Assembly: GCA_023954375.1 (NCBI GenBank)
Contig: JAMLIC010000026.1
Span: 62,001-126,000, forward strand
Direction of reading: 5' to 3'
From: Planctomycetota bacterium
Lineage (GTDB): Bacteria; Planctomycetota; J058
Length of the DNA: 64,000 nt
In this document: in pieces, positions 17,703-28,400 of the stretch
Layout of the letters: every line of letters starts with the position of its first letter
Numbering within the stretch: the first letter of the stretch is position 1
Notes under the pieces: model-generated
What the model was told of the DNA's origin: nothing
The model's database searches: none
What the model saw: the letters and a program-made list of their open reading frames with translations, nothing else
Translations under genes and position numbers: made by a program

Positions 17703-19193
17703 ATGAGCAAGGCCGCCCAGACGCTGCCCTTCGCGCCCGACCGGTCCGCCTGGTCGTGGCTCGAGCGCTCCGACCTCGGGGTCCACGGGACCGCCGACGT
17801 CGCCCATCGCGTCCCCGCCGCCGAGGGCGAGGACGCGGTCGAGCTGCCGCCGCGCCTGCGCCGCGCCCTGCCGCTCCTCCTCCACGAGCAGCCCGGGCTC
17901 GCCGAGGCCGGCGTCGACGCGGCGGCGCTCCGGCGCGTCCTCCCGCGCATGCGCACGTTCCGCTACCTCGAGGCCGACCGCGCGCGCGAGTTCGTCTTCG
18001 CCGCCGGGCGCCCGTCGAGCCTCCACGTCCTCGGCCGCGTCCTCGGCACCTCCTACCGCTTCCGCCTCGAGGACCTGTCGCACTTCGCCACCCACGGCGA
18101 GCTCGTCGTCGAGGCCCTCGACCGCCTGGGCGTCGACGACGTCCTCGACCCCGAGGCGATCCTCTACTGCCCGGCGCTCGACTCGCCCTTCCCGTTCAAG
18201 TTCTTCGTCGTCGGCCAGGGCGGGCCGAACCGCGCCACCTACCTGCGCCTCCTCTCGCGGATCCTCCGCCAGACCGAGCCCGACGAGACCTTCCGCGCCC
18301 GGCAGTTCCGCGAGCTCGCGCGCGGCTTCCAGAAGTTCGGCCCGGCCGCCGCCACCCCGCAGTTCCAGGAGGTGGAGCTGCGCCTGTGGCGACTCCTCAG
18401 CTACCTGGCCGCGCGCCTGCGCGTGAAGGCGGGCCGCCTCACCGACACGAAGGACCCCGACCAGGCGCGCCAGTTCCTGGTCGAGCTGCGCGACGTGCAC
18501 GGCGCGCTCGACGACCTCGAGCACCTGCCCTCGCGCCTGGCCGCGCTCTTCCGCTCGCGCTTCGACCTCGAGCTCGACCGCCTCGCCGAGCACGTCTTCC
18601 CCGAGCTCGACCGGGTCGCGCAGCGCCTCGACTGCGACCTCGCCGTCCGCGACCGGAGCATCGACGCGGTCGCCGCCCAGGTGGCCGAGTTCCGCCGCCT
18701 CGGCGGCGCCTCGCCGCTCGAGATGCTCGAGGAGAAGGACCGCGAGATCATGCTCGCCTACGGCGACGTCGAGCCGGAGCCGCTCGAGCGCGGGTGGGCG
18801 CGGACCTACACCGAGGCGATCCACACCGGCGCGGCGCGCTTCGACGAGCGCCGCTTCGGCGCCGAGCGCGGCGCCCTGGCCCTGGGCGACGGCGAGGAGG
18901 ACCTCGACCTCGAGCTCGACTTCCTCGCCCGCCCGCAGGAGGCCGACGCGCCGCCGGCCGACGAGGCGCACGAGGAGGCGCCCGAGGAGGAGCCCGCGCC
19001 GGAGGAGGAGGCCCACGCCGCGGTGGAGCTCTCGGACTCCGCGGACGACTGGCGGGTGCAGCCGGGGGCCGAGTGGGCCATCGGCGCCATGGGCGAGACG
19101 GACATCGACCTGGACGCGATCCTCGGGAGCGACGACGGGACCGTCCCGCCGACGGACGAGGACGACGACCCAGGCGAGGACAGGGACGCCTGA
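17703..19193 (+). CDS. Unknown acidic-tailed protein, first gene of the Hsp70-like/FHA operon
   Basis: A 497-residue cytoplasmic protein from ATG 17703 (MSKAAQTLPFAPDRSAWSWL). The upstream in-frame extension is discarded because it crosses a likely -10 region. The first ~200 residues are mixed alpha/beta, with HVLGRVLGTSYRFRLEDLSH and CPALDSPFPFKFFVVGQGG. Residues ~200-380 are long helices rich in Leu/Arg/Glu, possibly coiled. The C-terminal ~110 residues are extremely acidic (runs such as EEAPEEEPAPEEEAHA and DEDDDPGEDRDA). I recognise no family. It is followed, 184 bp on, by the first Hsp70-like gene, and I infer that it is an adaptor of that system. Confidence 0.7.
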   Translation: MSKAAQTLPFAPDRSAWSWLERSDLGVHGTADVAHRVPAAEGEDAVELPPRLRRALPLLLHEQPGLAEAGVDAAALRRVLPRMRTFRYLEADRAREFVFAAGRPSSLHVLGRVLGTSYRFRLEDLSHFATHGELVVEALDRLGVDDVLDPEAILYCPALDSPFPFKFFVVGQGGPNRATYLRLLSRILRQTEPDETFRARQFRELARGFQKFGPAAATPQFQEVELRLWRLLSYLAARLRVKAGRLTDTKDPDQARQFLVELRDVHGALDDLEHLPSRLAALFRSRFDLELDRLAEHVFPELDRVAQRLDCDLAVRDRSIDAVAAQVAEFRRLGGASPLEMLEEKDREIMLAYGDVEPEPLERGWARTYTEAIHTGAARFDERRFGAERGALALGDGEEDLDLELDFLARPQEADAPPADEAHEEAPEEEPAPEEEAHAAVELSDSADDWRVQPGAEWAIGAMGETDIDLDAILGSDDGTVPPTDEDDDPGEDRDA

Positions 19194-19377
19194 AGCATCA
19201 TCATCCGTTTACCAGGCCGGCGCAGGGTGACGCCGGGGCTCCGCCGGGCGCGTGGCCCGGCCCAGGCCCCTGTGCTACCTTCCTGCCCGGACGCGGGGGG
19301 GCCCGGAGAACGGGCGCGCGTCCTGGTAAGGCCGGCCGGGTCGAGGCACCAGGCTCGGGAGGGGGAGAGGGAAGCGC

Positions 19378-22062
19378 ATGATCATCGAGTTCGACGAGAG
19401 TACGCCGCTGCACGTCATCAAGGAGCTGGCCCCCGGCCTGCGCCTCGAGGACAAGACGGTCGAGCTCTCGATCCCGGACCTCGACGCGCCGGCCGAGGTG
19501 GTCTTCAACGTCGACTTCGGCAAGGACCCCGTGTCGTTCGTGCGGATGAGCTACAACGACCAGCCGCTCGACCCGCAGCAGAAGGGCCACGGCAAGTTCC
19601 GCTTCGACCCGAGCGAGTTCGGCCACACCCTCAAGATCGAGTTCAAGACCGACACGATCCCCGCGCCCAAGAAGAAGGACAGCCCCCAGTGGGAGGGGCA
19701 GATCAACTTCAAGGTCGAGGGCGACGAGGAGTGGAGCGCCTTCTTCATCCAGGTGGAGAAGTTCCTGGGTGACGAGACGTTCGACGGCGTGTTCGCGGTC
19801 GACCTCGGCACGACCAACAGCTCGACCGCCTACTGGGAGGTCAAGCCGGAGCCCAACTTCCTCCCCGAGTCGCCCAAGCTCCTCAACGAGGCGGAGACGA
19901 TCGCCTCGGCCGTGAACGTGCTCGAGATCGAGCCGTTCAAGCAGCTCGCGACCGACAGCTACGACGTCGGCCAGCGCGCCGTCGGCTCGCCGCGCAAGAC
20001 GAACCTGCACATGTCGGTCAAGCGCGGCATCGGCACGAAGAAGCGCTACGTGGTGACCAAGGGCAAGGAGATCTGGCGCGACGCCGACGCGGCGCACATG
20101 ATGGCCGCCCTCGGCAAGAAGATCGTCGACGACGCCCGCTCGATCCTCGGCAAGAACATCGCCGAGATCGTCGTCACGAGCCCGCCGCGCTGGAACGCGG
20201 TGCAGGTGAACGCCCTGCGCCAGGTGTTCCGCCGCCTCGGCTTCAGCCCCGACAAGATCGACATGAGCACCGACGAGGCGACCGGCTCGGGCCTCTACTA
20301 CGTGCTCTACCCGCTGTTCGAGCGCTTCGGCAAGCGCGACGCCCTGCAGAAGTACGTCGAGACCGAGTTCGCCTCGATGAAGCAGGCCGACGGCACCTAC
20401 AAGGTGAACATCGTCTGCATGGACTTCGGCGGCGGCACGACCGACCTCGCGCTCATCAAGACGACGATGAAGTTCGAGCCGCAGCACCTGGCGATCGACA
20501 TCGACATCGCGGACCGCGGCGGCCGCCAGGACGTCGGCGGCGACAACCTCACCCTGCACGTCTTCGACCTGCTCAAGCGCCGCCTGGCGCTGGCGCTGGC
20601 GCACCCCAAGCGCCTGCTCGACCCGAAGACGACCGAGAAGGCGCCGACCAACCCCTGGATCAAGTACTTCAAGCTCGACGTGCAGCAGGGCGCGCTCCTG
20701 CAGCGCTGGGACGACGTCGTCGCCAGGCTCGACGAGCCGGCCCTCCCGCGCGACCTGTGGGACCTCGTCAACGGCATGTTCCCGACGGGCTGGGAGTTCA
20801 AGGACATGCCGGCGACGTACAACAAGTACAAGCTGCCGGCGCGCAAGAACTTCGACTGGCTGTGGGAGCAGGCCGACCTCGTCAAGAAGGGCCTGTGCAT
20901 CGACGTGAGCAACGTGCTCAAGGGCAAGCCCGTGCCCGAGGAGCAGCTCCTCCCCCACGAGGCGCGCTGGCAGAGCCCCGACCTCGAGTCGTTCACCGAC
21001 CCGGTCAGCCTGGCGGAGTCGATCCCCATGGCGGTCGAGAGCGAGGAGTTCCGCCAGAAGTACCTCGCGGTCACGTTCGGGCACATCTGCCGCTTCTACC
21101 GGCCGGCGGTGGCCGGGTTCGCCGAGGAGGCGACGCGCATGGAGCAGCGCTCGCTCGAGGCGGGCAAGCGCGCCGACCGCGTCGTGCTCGCCGGCAACGG
21201 CGCGCGCATCCCGATCATCCCGGCGCTGATCCAGAAGCCGCGCGACAAGGGCGGCTTCGGCGTCGGGTTCGACCAGATCAAGTTCGACCCGGTGCGCGCC
21301 AAGCTGGCCGTGCCCATCGGCGCGTGCCTGCGGCGCATCGCGCGCAAGGTCGAGGGCTTCAAGATCAACATCAAGATCAGCCGCAACCTCCTGCCCTTCG
21401 AGCTGTTCAGCAACCTGGGCATGACCTCGGTCAAGATCTTCCCCTCGGGGCCGATCGACGAGTTCCTCTTCTTCCAGCGCTCGGGCGTGTCGGAGGACCT
21501 CGACGTCGAGTTCGTCATGCGCCTCGAGGAGCAGGACGTCGGCACGGAGAACTACAAGCCGTACGTCCTGTTCCGGCCGAAGGGCGAGGGCCTGCCGGTC
21601 ACCGACCTGCAGAAGGCGGACGACTTCTGGAAGCTGCTCGACCAGAGCTACGGGCTCGTCACGATCCCCAAGCTGCAGAAGCTGATCAACAAGCCCTTCG
21701 CGTCCTTCGACCCGCGGGCGACCGGCGCCGACCCGAAGAACGGCGTGAACAAGGTCGTCGTCGCCGAGCCCGACAAGGTCTTCAAGGAGGTCGGCGACAG
21801 GAAGTACTCGCAGGGCGAGATGCTCGAGATCCTGCGCAACGAGCTGACGATGCCCCAGAAGATCGCCTGGGTGGAGGAGGCGTTCCAGGAGAAGCTCGCG
21901 GAGGGCGACGTCGTCCACCGCTACTACCTGGACGTGACCAAGCAGGTCTACCTCGTCCGGCACCACTGGAGCGAGGGCAAGAAGATGTTCGTGGCCGAGA
22001 CCGACGAGGAGGCGCTCGAGGAGCTGCCGGCGGAGAAGAACCCGTTCTCGGGCATGCACTGA
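19378..22062 (+). CDS. Divergent Hsp70/actin-fold ATPase with N-terminal beta domain
   Basis: An 894-residue protein. Residues 1-135 form a beta-rich domain seen in no standard DnaK. The Hsp70 ATPase motifs follow: phosphate-1 AVDLGTTNSSTAYW (140-153), phosphate-2 CMDFGGGTTDLALIK (347-361) and adenosine motif VVLAGNGARIPII (602-614). The insertions between motifs are far longer than in DnaK, and no substrate-binding beta domain is recognisable. The C-terminal third contains GPIDEFLFFQR and VVHRYYLDVTKQVYLVRHHW. These two motifs recur in the downstream ATPase, so the two are paralogs. The start is supported by GGGAGGGGGAGAGGG upstream. A hairpin pair after the stop may attenuate transcription. 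Function is unknown; it could be chaperone-like or filament-forming. Confidence 0.82.
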   Translation: MIIEFDESTPLHVIKELAPGLRLEDKTVELSIPDLDAPAEVVFNVDFGKDPVSFVRMSYNDQPLDPQQKGHGKFRFDPSEFGHTLKIEFKTDTIPAPKKKDSPQWEGQINFKVEGDEEWSAFFIQVEKFLGDETFDGVFAVDLGTTNSSTAYWEVKPEPNFLPESPKLLNEAETIASAVNVLEIEPFKQLATDSYDVGQRAVGSPRKTNLHMSVKRGIGTKKRYVVTKGKEIWRDADAAHMMAALGKKIVDDARSILGKNIAEIVVTSPPRWNAVQVNALRQVFRRLGFSPDKIDMSTDEATGSGLYYVLYPLFERFGKRDALQKYVETEFASMKQADGTYKVNIVCMDFGGGTTDLALIKTTMKFEPQHLAIDIDIADRGGRQDVGGDNLTLHVFDLLKRRLALALAHPKRLLDPKTTEKAPTNPWIKYFKLDVQQGALLQRWDDVVARLDEPALPRDLWDLVNGMFPTGWEFKDMPATYNKYKLPARKNFDWLWEQADLVKKGLCIDVSNVLKGKPVPEEQLLPHEARWQSPDLESFTDPVSLAESIPMAVESEEFRQKYLAVTFGHICRFYRPAVAGFAEEATRMEQRSLEAGKRADRVVLAGNGARIPIIPALIQKPRDKGGFGVGFDQIKFDPVRAKLAVPIGACLRRIARKVEGFKINIKISRNLLPFELFSNLGMTSVKIFPSGPIDEFLFFQRSGVSEDLDVEFVMRLEEQDVGTENYKPYVLFRPKGEGLPVTDLQKADDFWKLLDQSYGLVTIPKLQKLINKPFASFDPRATGADPKNGVNKVVVAEPDKVFKEVGDRKYSQGEMLEILRNELTMPQKIAWVEEAFQEKLAEGDVVHRYYLDVTKQVYLVRHHWSEGKKMFVAETDEEALEELPAEKNPFSGMH

Positions 22063-22071
22063 CCTGCTGAG

Positions 22072-22130
22072 GCGGCGGGCCGCGCGCCGGCCCGCCGCGT
22101 TTCGGTCGCCCGGGCGCGCGCGCCCGGGCG
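22072..22130. terminator. Two adjacent strong hairpins inside the operon
   Basis: GCGGCGGGCC and GGCCCGCCGC (22072-22098) form a 10-bp stem followed by GTTTC; ten bases on, CGCCCGGGCG-CGCG-CGCCCGGGCG (22107-22130) forms a perfect second stem. They lie right after the first ATPase gene and could end or attenuate transcription, or protect the upstream message. There is no long T tract, so full termination is uncertain. Confidence 0.45.
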
Positions 22131-22266
22131 GGAGGCGCGGGGGGAGCGGTCCTCGCCCGGGGACCGCGCGAGGTCGAGACGATGACGCCTTCGGTCGGAG
22201 GACGCGCCACACGCGCGGTGTGGCCCGAGCGCCGTTCGCCGCCCCGCCTCGTCCTCGACCTCGCCC

Positions 22267-22274
22267 GGGGGAGG
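22267..22274 (+). promoter_or_regulatory. Ribosome-binding site deciding the second ATPase's start
   Basis: GGGGGAGG lies five bases before GTG 22280. A GTG at 22220 in the same frame has no such site and would add 20 Pro/Arg residues, so 22280 is preferred. Confidence 0.6.
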
Positions 22275-22279
22275 TCGGC

Positions 22280-25200
22280 GTGACCGACGGCGAGCCGGAG
22301 GACGTGGCGCCGACGGTCGACGCGGCCCAGGCCGCCGTCGACGCCGCGCGGGCGGCGCTCGCCGCGGCCGAGGCGCGGCGGGCCATGGCGGAGGCCATGG
22401 CCCGGCTGAAGGAGGCGCAGCGCGCCGAGCCGGCGGCGCCGACGGGGGCCGAGCGGGTCGGCAGCGGGGCGCATCGCGTCCCGGCCGAGCGCCCCACGGA
22501 GCGCGGGGCGAGCGGGGTCCACCCGCGGCCCGGCAGCGACCGGCTGCCGGCCGAGCGCCCGCGGCCCGGCGGCGACCGGGCGCCCACCGAGCGGAGCGGG
22601 GTCCTCCCGCGTCCGACCGAGCGCGGGGCCCGGCCGCCGACCGAGCGGGTCGGCAGCGGGGCGCACCGCGTCCCGCCGGAGCGGGGCGGGACCGACGCCC
22701 TCCGGCGACCGCCGCCCGAGCGGGCCGGCAGCGGGGCGCACCGCGTCCCCCCGGAGCGCGGGGCGAGCGGCGCGCTCCGCCCGCCGGAGGCCGGCAAGGG
22801 CGAGCGCCCGCAGCCGAAGAGCGGGCCGCACCCGCGCCCGGCGCCTCCTGCGCGCCCCGAGCGCGGCAAGCCGCCGACCGGCGGCGGGCCGGCGCCGCGG
22901 CCCTCGGGGCGCTCGCCGGCGCCGCCGCCCGCGGCGCGGCCGCGGCCCTCCGGCGCCGCGCCCGCGCCCACGAAGGCCGGCGGGAAGGCGCCGACGGGGC
23001 CGGCCCCCTCCCGCGCGCCTGCGGCCCGGCCGTCGCCGGCGCCGCCGGGCCGGGGCGACGCGTCGCGCCCGGGGGTCACGGGCCGCGTCCCGGGCGGCGT
23101 CGTCCAGCGCCGGGTCTCGGCGGACGACCTCTCCCGCAAGGCGGCCCCGCGCAAGGCGGCGCCGGCCGCGCGCCCCGCCGCGGGGCCGTCGTCGGGGACG
23201 CCCGGTGTGCGTGTGCCGTCGCCGACGGCGAGCCGCAAGCGCCTGCGCCGCTTCGAGGACCTCGGCTGGCGCTGCGCGGAGCCGCGCGACGGCGACGCCT
23301 CGCACCGCGCGATCGCGGTCGACGTCGGCGTCGAGGGCCTGTGCGTGACCAGCTTCGACGGCCGCCTCGACCGCGCCCGCGACCAGGCGCAGCCGACGAT
23401 GGCCATGGTCACCGACCCGCACGCGTTCCGGAGCATGGAGCCGGCCTCGCTCGAGTACGGCGTGCCGGCCTGGCACCGCTGGCCGTCGGAGCGCGTCCTG
23501 CGCGGCACCGACGGGACGATCCTCGTCCCCTCGCAGATCGGCCTCGTCCCCTTCCCGGCCGACCACGTCCTCGGCGCCCTGCTCCTCAAGGTCCGCGCCG
23601 AGCGCCGCAAGGAGCCGAAGGAGCTGGTGCTCACCCTGCCGACGTTCCTCCCGTCGGACCGCGACGAGGCGGTGCGCGCGACCGCCGCCCCCTGGAAGAA
23701 GGGCGCGTTCCGCGGCGTCCCCGGCGTCGTCGGCGCGGCCTACTTCTACCTGGCCCCCGCGCTCGACCGCGTCGGCGGCGACGAGTCGCTCCCGCGCTGG
23801 TCGCGCGAGGCGCTCGCGTCCGGCCGCGTGCTCCTCCTCGACTGGGGCGCGTCGGGGCTGGAGTACGGCCTCGTCTCCGTCCGCGGGGCCTCGACGTCGG
23901 GCGCGTCGTCCTCCGGCTCGGGCTCGGGCGGCGCGAGCACCGAGGTGCGCACGCTCCTCGCCGGCACGTGGCCCTCGCTCGGCGGGCACCGCCTCACCGC
24001 GTCGATCATGGTCGAGCTCAAGGCGCTGCTCGCCGCGCGGCTCCTCGCCGCGGGCCCGTCGGACGGGCTCCTCTCGCGCGCGCTGATCGCCCACGGCGAG
24101 AAGCTCCTGGGCCGCGTCCCCTTCCCCGTCGGCTACGAGGAGGCGTTCCGCCGCCTCGAGCGCCTGGGCGAGGGCGAGCTGCCGCCGCACGAGGAGGAGG
24201 AGCGGCGCGCGCTCCAGAACCTCCTCTTCCCCACGGCGTGGCGCTTCGCGCGCGGCCAGGAGCCGCCGGGCTACGCCCCCTACCGCAAGCTGGCGGTCGG
24301 CCACTTCAAGGCGCTGTGGGACGAGGCGGAGAAGATCAAGCGCATGATCTTCTCCGACCCGGCCAAGTACCGGCAGCGGCGCACGATCACCTGGAACCTC
24401 GAGACGCTCGACTCGCCCTTCGTCTCGCACCTCGAGGAGCGCCAGATCCCCTACCCGGTCGAGCCCTTCCTGCGGCGGGTCGAGGCGGGCCTCCAGGCCT
24501 GCCTGGCGCACGTCGACCGCCGCCTGGCGGCGCGCGGGGTGCGCGCGACCGTCCACGTGGGGCTGCTCGGCATGCAGTCGTGCTCGCCGCTGCTCACCGA
24601 CGCGACCGTCGCCCACGGGGCGGGCCCGACGGCCCGGGCGCTCCAGGGCGCGAAGGTCTGCCCCGCGTCGTCGGACCCGCTCGAGCAGAAGGCGGTCACC
24701 AACCGCGGGGCGGCCCTCCTCAACCGCGACAAGCGCCACCTCGACTTCGGGGCGACCACCGACGTGCTGCCGTTCTCGGTGCAGATCGCCGACTGCCTGG
24801 GCAACGTCGAGATCTTCCACGCCGGGCCGATCGACGAGCTGCTCGTCTTCCAGCGCCGCTTCCGCGTCGAGGGCGGCCAGCCGCAGCTCGAGTTCTACAT
24901 CTACGAGTCGGAGGACGGGACGCAGCGCGGCACGTGGGGGGCGATCGACTTCCGCCGCCCGTTCGAGTTCACCGAGCGCGACCGCCTGTTCGGCGTCGAC
25001 CCGCGCTACGGCTTCGGCGGCGAGGTGCCGCGCCTCTCCGACCTGCGCGCGGACCGCGGGGCGGAGCTGTCGCAGCGCTTCCACGACCGCGGCGAGGGCG
25101 CGCTCGACGGCCAGCTCTCGTTCCGCGCCCTGGCCCCGCGCGAGAGCGAGGAGGCGCGGCGCCTCCTCCACTTCCTCGAGTACGGGCTCACGGGCGAGTT

Positions 25201-25426
25201 CCACCGCAAGGTCTACCTGCTCGAGCGCGAGTTCCAGCCCCCGCCGCGGCGGTTCGACCACGTGTGGCAGCGCTACTACCTGTCCCGCGCGCAGGAGCTG
25301 ATCGTCGTCCGCGAGTGGTGGGCGCCCGCCGAGGGCGACCGGCTGGTGCGCCACAAGACCCTGCACACCTGCCAGGGCACGACGACGGCCAGCGCCATCC
25401 TCGGCCTCGAGTGGGGGACGTTCTGA
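22280..25426 (+). CDS. Second divergent Hsp70-like ATPase with long disordered N-terminus
   Basis: From GTG 22280 the product has 1,048 residues. An Ala-rich helix (about 10-55) leads into some 260 residues of Pro/Arg/Gly/Ala-rich disordered sequence with a recurring motif GSGAHRVP.ER. The ATPase part then starts with a degenerate phosphate-1 motif IAVDVGVEGLCVTSF (345-359), LLLDWGASGLEYGLV (518-532) in place of phosphate-2, and HVGLLGMQSCSPLL near 765. The usual DLGTTNS and GGGT residues are replaced, so ATP hydrolysis may be lost. The C-terminal motifs GPIDELLVFQR and WQRYYLSRAQELIVVREWW match those of the upstream ATPase, showing common origin. I infer an active/degenerate pair working as one complex. 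Confidence 0.78.
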   Translation: MTDGEPEDVAPTVDAAQAAVDAARAALAAAEARRAMAEAMARLKEAQRAEPAAPTGAERVGSGAHRVPAERPTERGASGVHPRPGSDRLPAERPRPGGDRAPTERSGVLPRPTERGARPPTERVGSGAHRVPPERGGTDALRRPPPERAGSGAHRVPPERGASGALRPPEAGKGERPQPKSGPHPRPAPPARPERGKPPTGGGPAPRPSGRSPAPPPAARPRPSGAAPAPTKAGGKAPTGPAPSRAPAARPSPAPPGRGDASRPGVTGRVPGGVVQRRVSADDLSRKAAPRKAAPAARPAAGPSSGTPGVRVPSPTASRKRLRRFEDLGWRCAEPRDGDASHRAIAVDVGVEGLCVTSFDGRLDRARDQAQPTMAMVTDPHAFRSMEPASLEYGVPAWHRWPSERVLRGTDGTILVPSQIGLVPFPADHVLGALLLKVRAERRKEPKELVLTLPTFLPSDRDEAVRATAAPWKKGAFRGVPGVVGAAYFYLAPALDRVGGDESLPRWSREALASGRVLLLDWGASGLEYGLVSVRGASTSGASSSGSGSGGASTEVRTLLAGTWPSLGGHRLTASIMVELKALLAARLLAAGPSDGLLSRALIAHGEKLLGRVPFPVGYEEAFRRLERLGEGELPPHEEEERRALQNLLFPTAWRFARGQEPPGYAPYRKLAVGHFKALWDEAEKIKRMIFSDPAKYRQRRTITWNLETLDSPFVSHLEERQIPYPVEPFLRRVEAGLQACLAHVDRRLAARGVRATVHVGLLGMQSCSPLLTDATVAHGAGPTARALQGAKVCPASSDPLEQKAVTNRGAALLNRDKRHLDFGATTDVLPFSVQIADCLGNVEIFHAGPIDELLVFQRRFRVEGGQPQLEFYIYESEDGTQRGTWGAIDFRRPFEFTERDRLFGVDPRYGFGGEVPRLSDLRADRGAELSQRFHDRGEGALDGQLSFRALAPRESEEARRLLHFLEYGLTGEFHRKVYLLEREFQPPPRRFDHVWQRYYLSRAQELIVVREWWAPAEGDRLVRHKTLHTCQGTTTASAILGLEWGTF

Positions 25427-25451
25427 TGGGCCTCCGGGGGGGAGCTGCTTC

Positions 25452-28400
25452 ATGAAGACGGAGGCCACGGTCCTGGACGAGCTCGTGGACGAGGTGACGC
25501 TCCTCGTCGACTGGCTGAAGAAGGACGCGCCGCGCGGCGGCGCGGGCCGCGAGCTGCTCCACGGCCTCCTCCGGGACCTGTGGGTGCTCGAGCAGGCCAG
25601 CCAGCAGGACGACGGGCGCGACGACGCCGCCTGGCTGGAGCCGTTCGTCGACGCCACGCTGGCCAAGCTGGAGCAGGCGCGCCTGCTCTTCCCCGCCCAC
25701 GAGCGGCGGGTGGCGGAGGCGCAGGCGAAGCTCGCCGGTCAGCGCGGGCGGAGCGAGCTCCTCGCGGCGCTGCGCCGCGAGGCGGGGCCCGCGCTCGAGG
25801 CGCTGGCGCCCGAGGCGCGGGCGGCGCTCGCCCGCTCGGGCGCCGAGGAGGCCCTGCGCTCGACGCGCCTCCTGCGGCGCGCGCCGGGCGCCCCCGACCC
25901 GGAGCTGGCGGTGGCCGGGCGCCTGCTCGAGGCGCTCGGCCTGCACCTGGCGCTCGGCGCGCGCGCCGGGGCCCTGGCGCCCGAGGGGCCGGTCCACGCC
26001 CTCGCCCAGCGCGTCCTCGGCCTGCTCGAGGAGCGGGGCGCGGCGGCGACGTCGCCGCGCGAGGGCGCGCCCGCGGCCGACGACTGCGTCGTCGTGACCA
26101 GCCCGCAGCGCGTCGCGGGCCGGGGGCAGGGGCAGGTGGTGGCGGTCGCCACCCCGGCCGTCGCCGCGGGCGCGGCGCTGGCCCGGGCCGTCGTCGTCGT
26201 CAGCCCCGGCGCGGAGTCGCACCTGCTCGCCGCCATGCGCGCGCTGGTCGAGGCCACCTCGGCCGACGCGCAGGACGAGGTCGGGCCGGTGCTCGCCGGG
26301 CTGGCCCGCGCCTACCGGGCGCGCCTCGACGACCCGGCGGCGACGCCGGCGCAGCGGGCCGAGGCGGCGCTCGACCTGCTCCTGGCCGTGCGCCGGACGT
26401 TCGACACGCCGGCGGCGCTCGCGCCGCTCCTCGAGGCGCTCTCGCGCGACGTCGACGGGCAGCCGGCCGAGCTGATCCTCCCCGTGCCGGGGACGCCCAA
26501 GGCCGAGGACCCCTCGGTCGAGGGCTCGGACGTGTTCTCGACCGAGGTCCCGCCGGGCGAGATCGTGAGCGTGCTGCGCCCCGGGCTGCGCCTGGGCGGC
26601 GAGGTCGTCCGGCCGGCGCTCGTCCGCGTGAGCCAGGGCTCGCCGCCGCCGGGGATCCTGGACGAGGTGCTCGAGCTCCTGCCCCAGGGCGACGCCCGCG
26701 CCGACCACATCCGCGGGCGCCTCGAGCGCGCGCGCTGCCTGGCGGCGGGCGACGCCGGCGCGCTCCTGGCCCGCGAGCTGGCCGACCTGGCGCTCAGCCT
26801 GCGCGACGACGTCCTGGGCGAGGCGGCCCGCCGCGCCCTGCGCCTGGTGATCGACGAGCCGCCGCAGCAGCTCTCCGGCCGCTCCGGCTGGGAGGCGGTG
26901 CGCGAGTTCCTGGACGAGCACCTGGAGACGATCCTCGAGGACGGCGACCAGGGGTCGCTGGCGGCCCTGCGCCTCGTGCGGCCCTACCTCCAGGGGCTGC
27001 GCACCGGGCAGCTCCAGGGGGCGCGCCTGCGCAGCCTGGGCGAGTCGATGGAGGCGCTGCTGCGCCTGTTCGACGAGCAGATGGCCGCGACGGCGCGGAC
27101 CTGGCTGTTCGCGGAGCTGGAGCGGATCGGCAGCGAGGGCTACCCGCGGGGCGGCCAGGCGCGCCGGCTCGTGCGCACGGCCGCCAAGGCGCTCAAGGCC
27201 TTCTACCAGAACGGCGAGACGACCTCGGCCGTCGAGCTGACCTCGGCGCTCAAGAGCGCCGGGATCCAGGTCTACCCCGACGACGGCGAGAAGGTCGAGC
27301 GCTGCCCCGACCCGGCGGGCGTGTTCCACCGGCTCGACGCGCGCTACGCCGACAGCCCGCGCGGGCGCGTCCTGGGCGAGTTCAGCCCGGCGGTGGCGCT
27401 GGCGACGAGCGACGACGCGGCCAGCTCCGACGTCGGGGCCGTGTCCGGCGAGGGCGCGGCCGACGAGGTGGTCGAGACCGGCAGCGTGACGCTGTCGCTC
27501 GGCCCGCGGCCGAGGGCGCTCGACTGGCTCGAGGGCGAGGAGGTCAAGGGCTCGCGCCTGCGCTCGGCCGCGGCGGCGCTGGTGGCGGACCTCACGGCGC
27601 TCGACCGCGCGCGCCTCCTGGCCGAGCTGCGCGGCGACGCCGGCGCCGAGCGCGACTTCGCCCGGGAGGCCGCCGCGCGGGTGACGAAGGCGCTCCAGGA
27701 GGCCGGCTGGCAGCGGGGCGACGCCGACCGCGGGGCGCTGGCGCCGCTGTTCGACCTCCTGCGCGAGGAGCTGCACATCGAGGTCCTGCCCGGCTACCTC
27801 ACCTACCGGCGCCTGCGCGAGCTGTCGCGGAGCCTCGGCGAGCAGGTCAAGGTCGACGTCAAGCGCGAGGGCACGCGGAGCATCACGCTCGAGCGGATCG
27901 GCGCGATCTGGCGCGACGACCTGGTCAGCCCGCTGGCCATGACCTGGTGCACCGGGCCGCCGCCGCCCTACGTGGCGCACCTGCGCAAGCTGCCCTGGTT
28001 CGACGCCGTGATCGACGGGCGCCAGCCGCCGCTCGAGATGCCGCCCGGCGCCATGGACGCCGTGCGCGACTTCGACTCGCCCGACGCGCAGAGCCTCGAC
28101 GGCGTCGTCCGCTCGCTCGGCGTGATCGTCAGCTGGCTGGCGCAGGACCAGCCGGCCGAGCTCGACGCGTTCACGCAGCGGGTGAAGAACGCGCCCGAGC
28201 TGGAGCTCGACTTCTTCCCCCTGCCCGGGAAGGTCTACGAGCGCGAGCGGCTGCTCAAGGCGCTCGACCAGGCGAAGAGCCCGGACGCCCTCACGGTCGT
28301 GCGCGACGCCGCGCGCGAGGAGGGCGAGGCGGCGCTCGTCGAGCGGGTCGGGATCTACCGCGAGGGGCGCTGCCTCTCCGACGAGCCCAGGGCGCGCTTC

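Noticed and set aside
19201..23634. A 1,477-codon minus-strand frame over the two ATPase genes
   Set aside because: No family resemblance; explained as the complement of the GC-rich ATPase codons.
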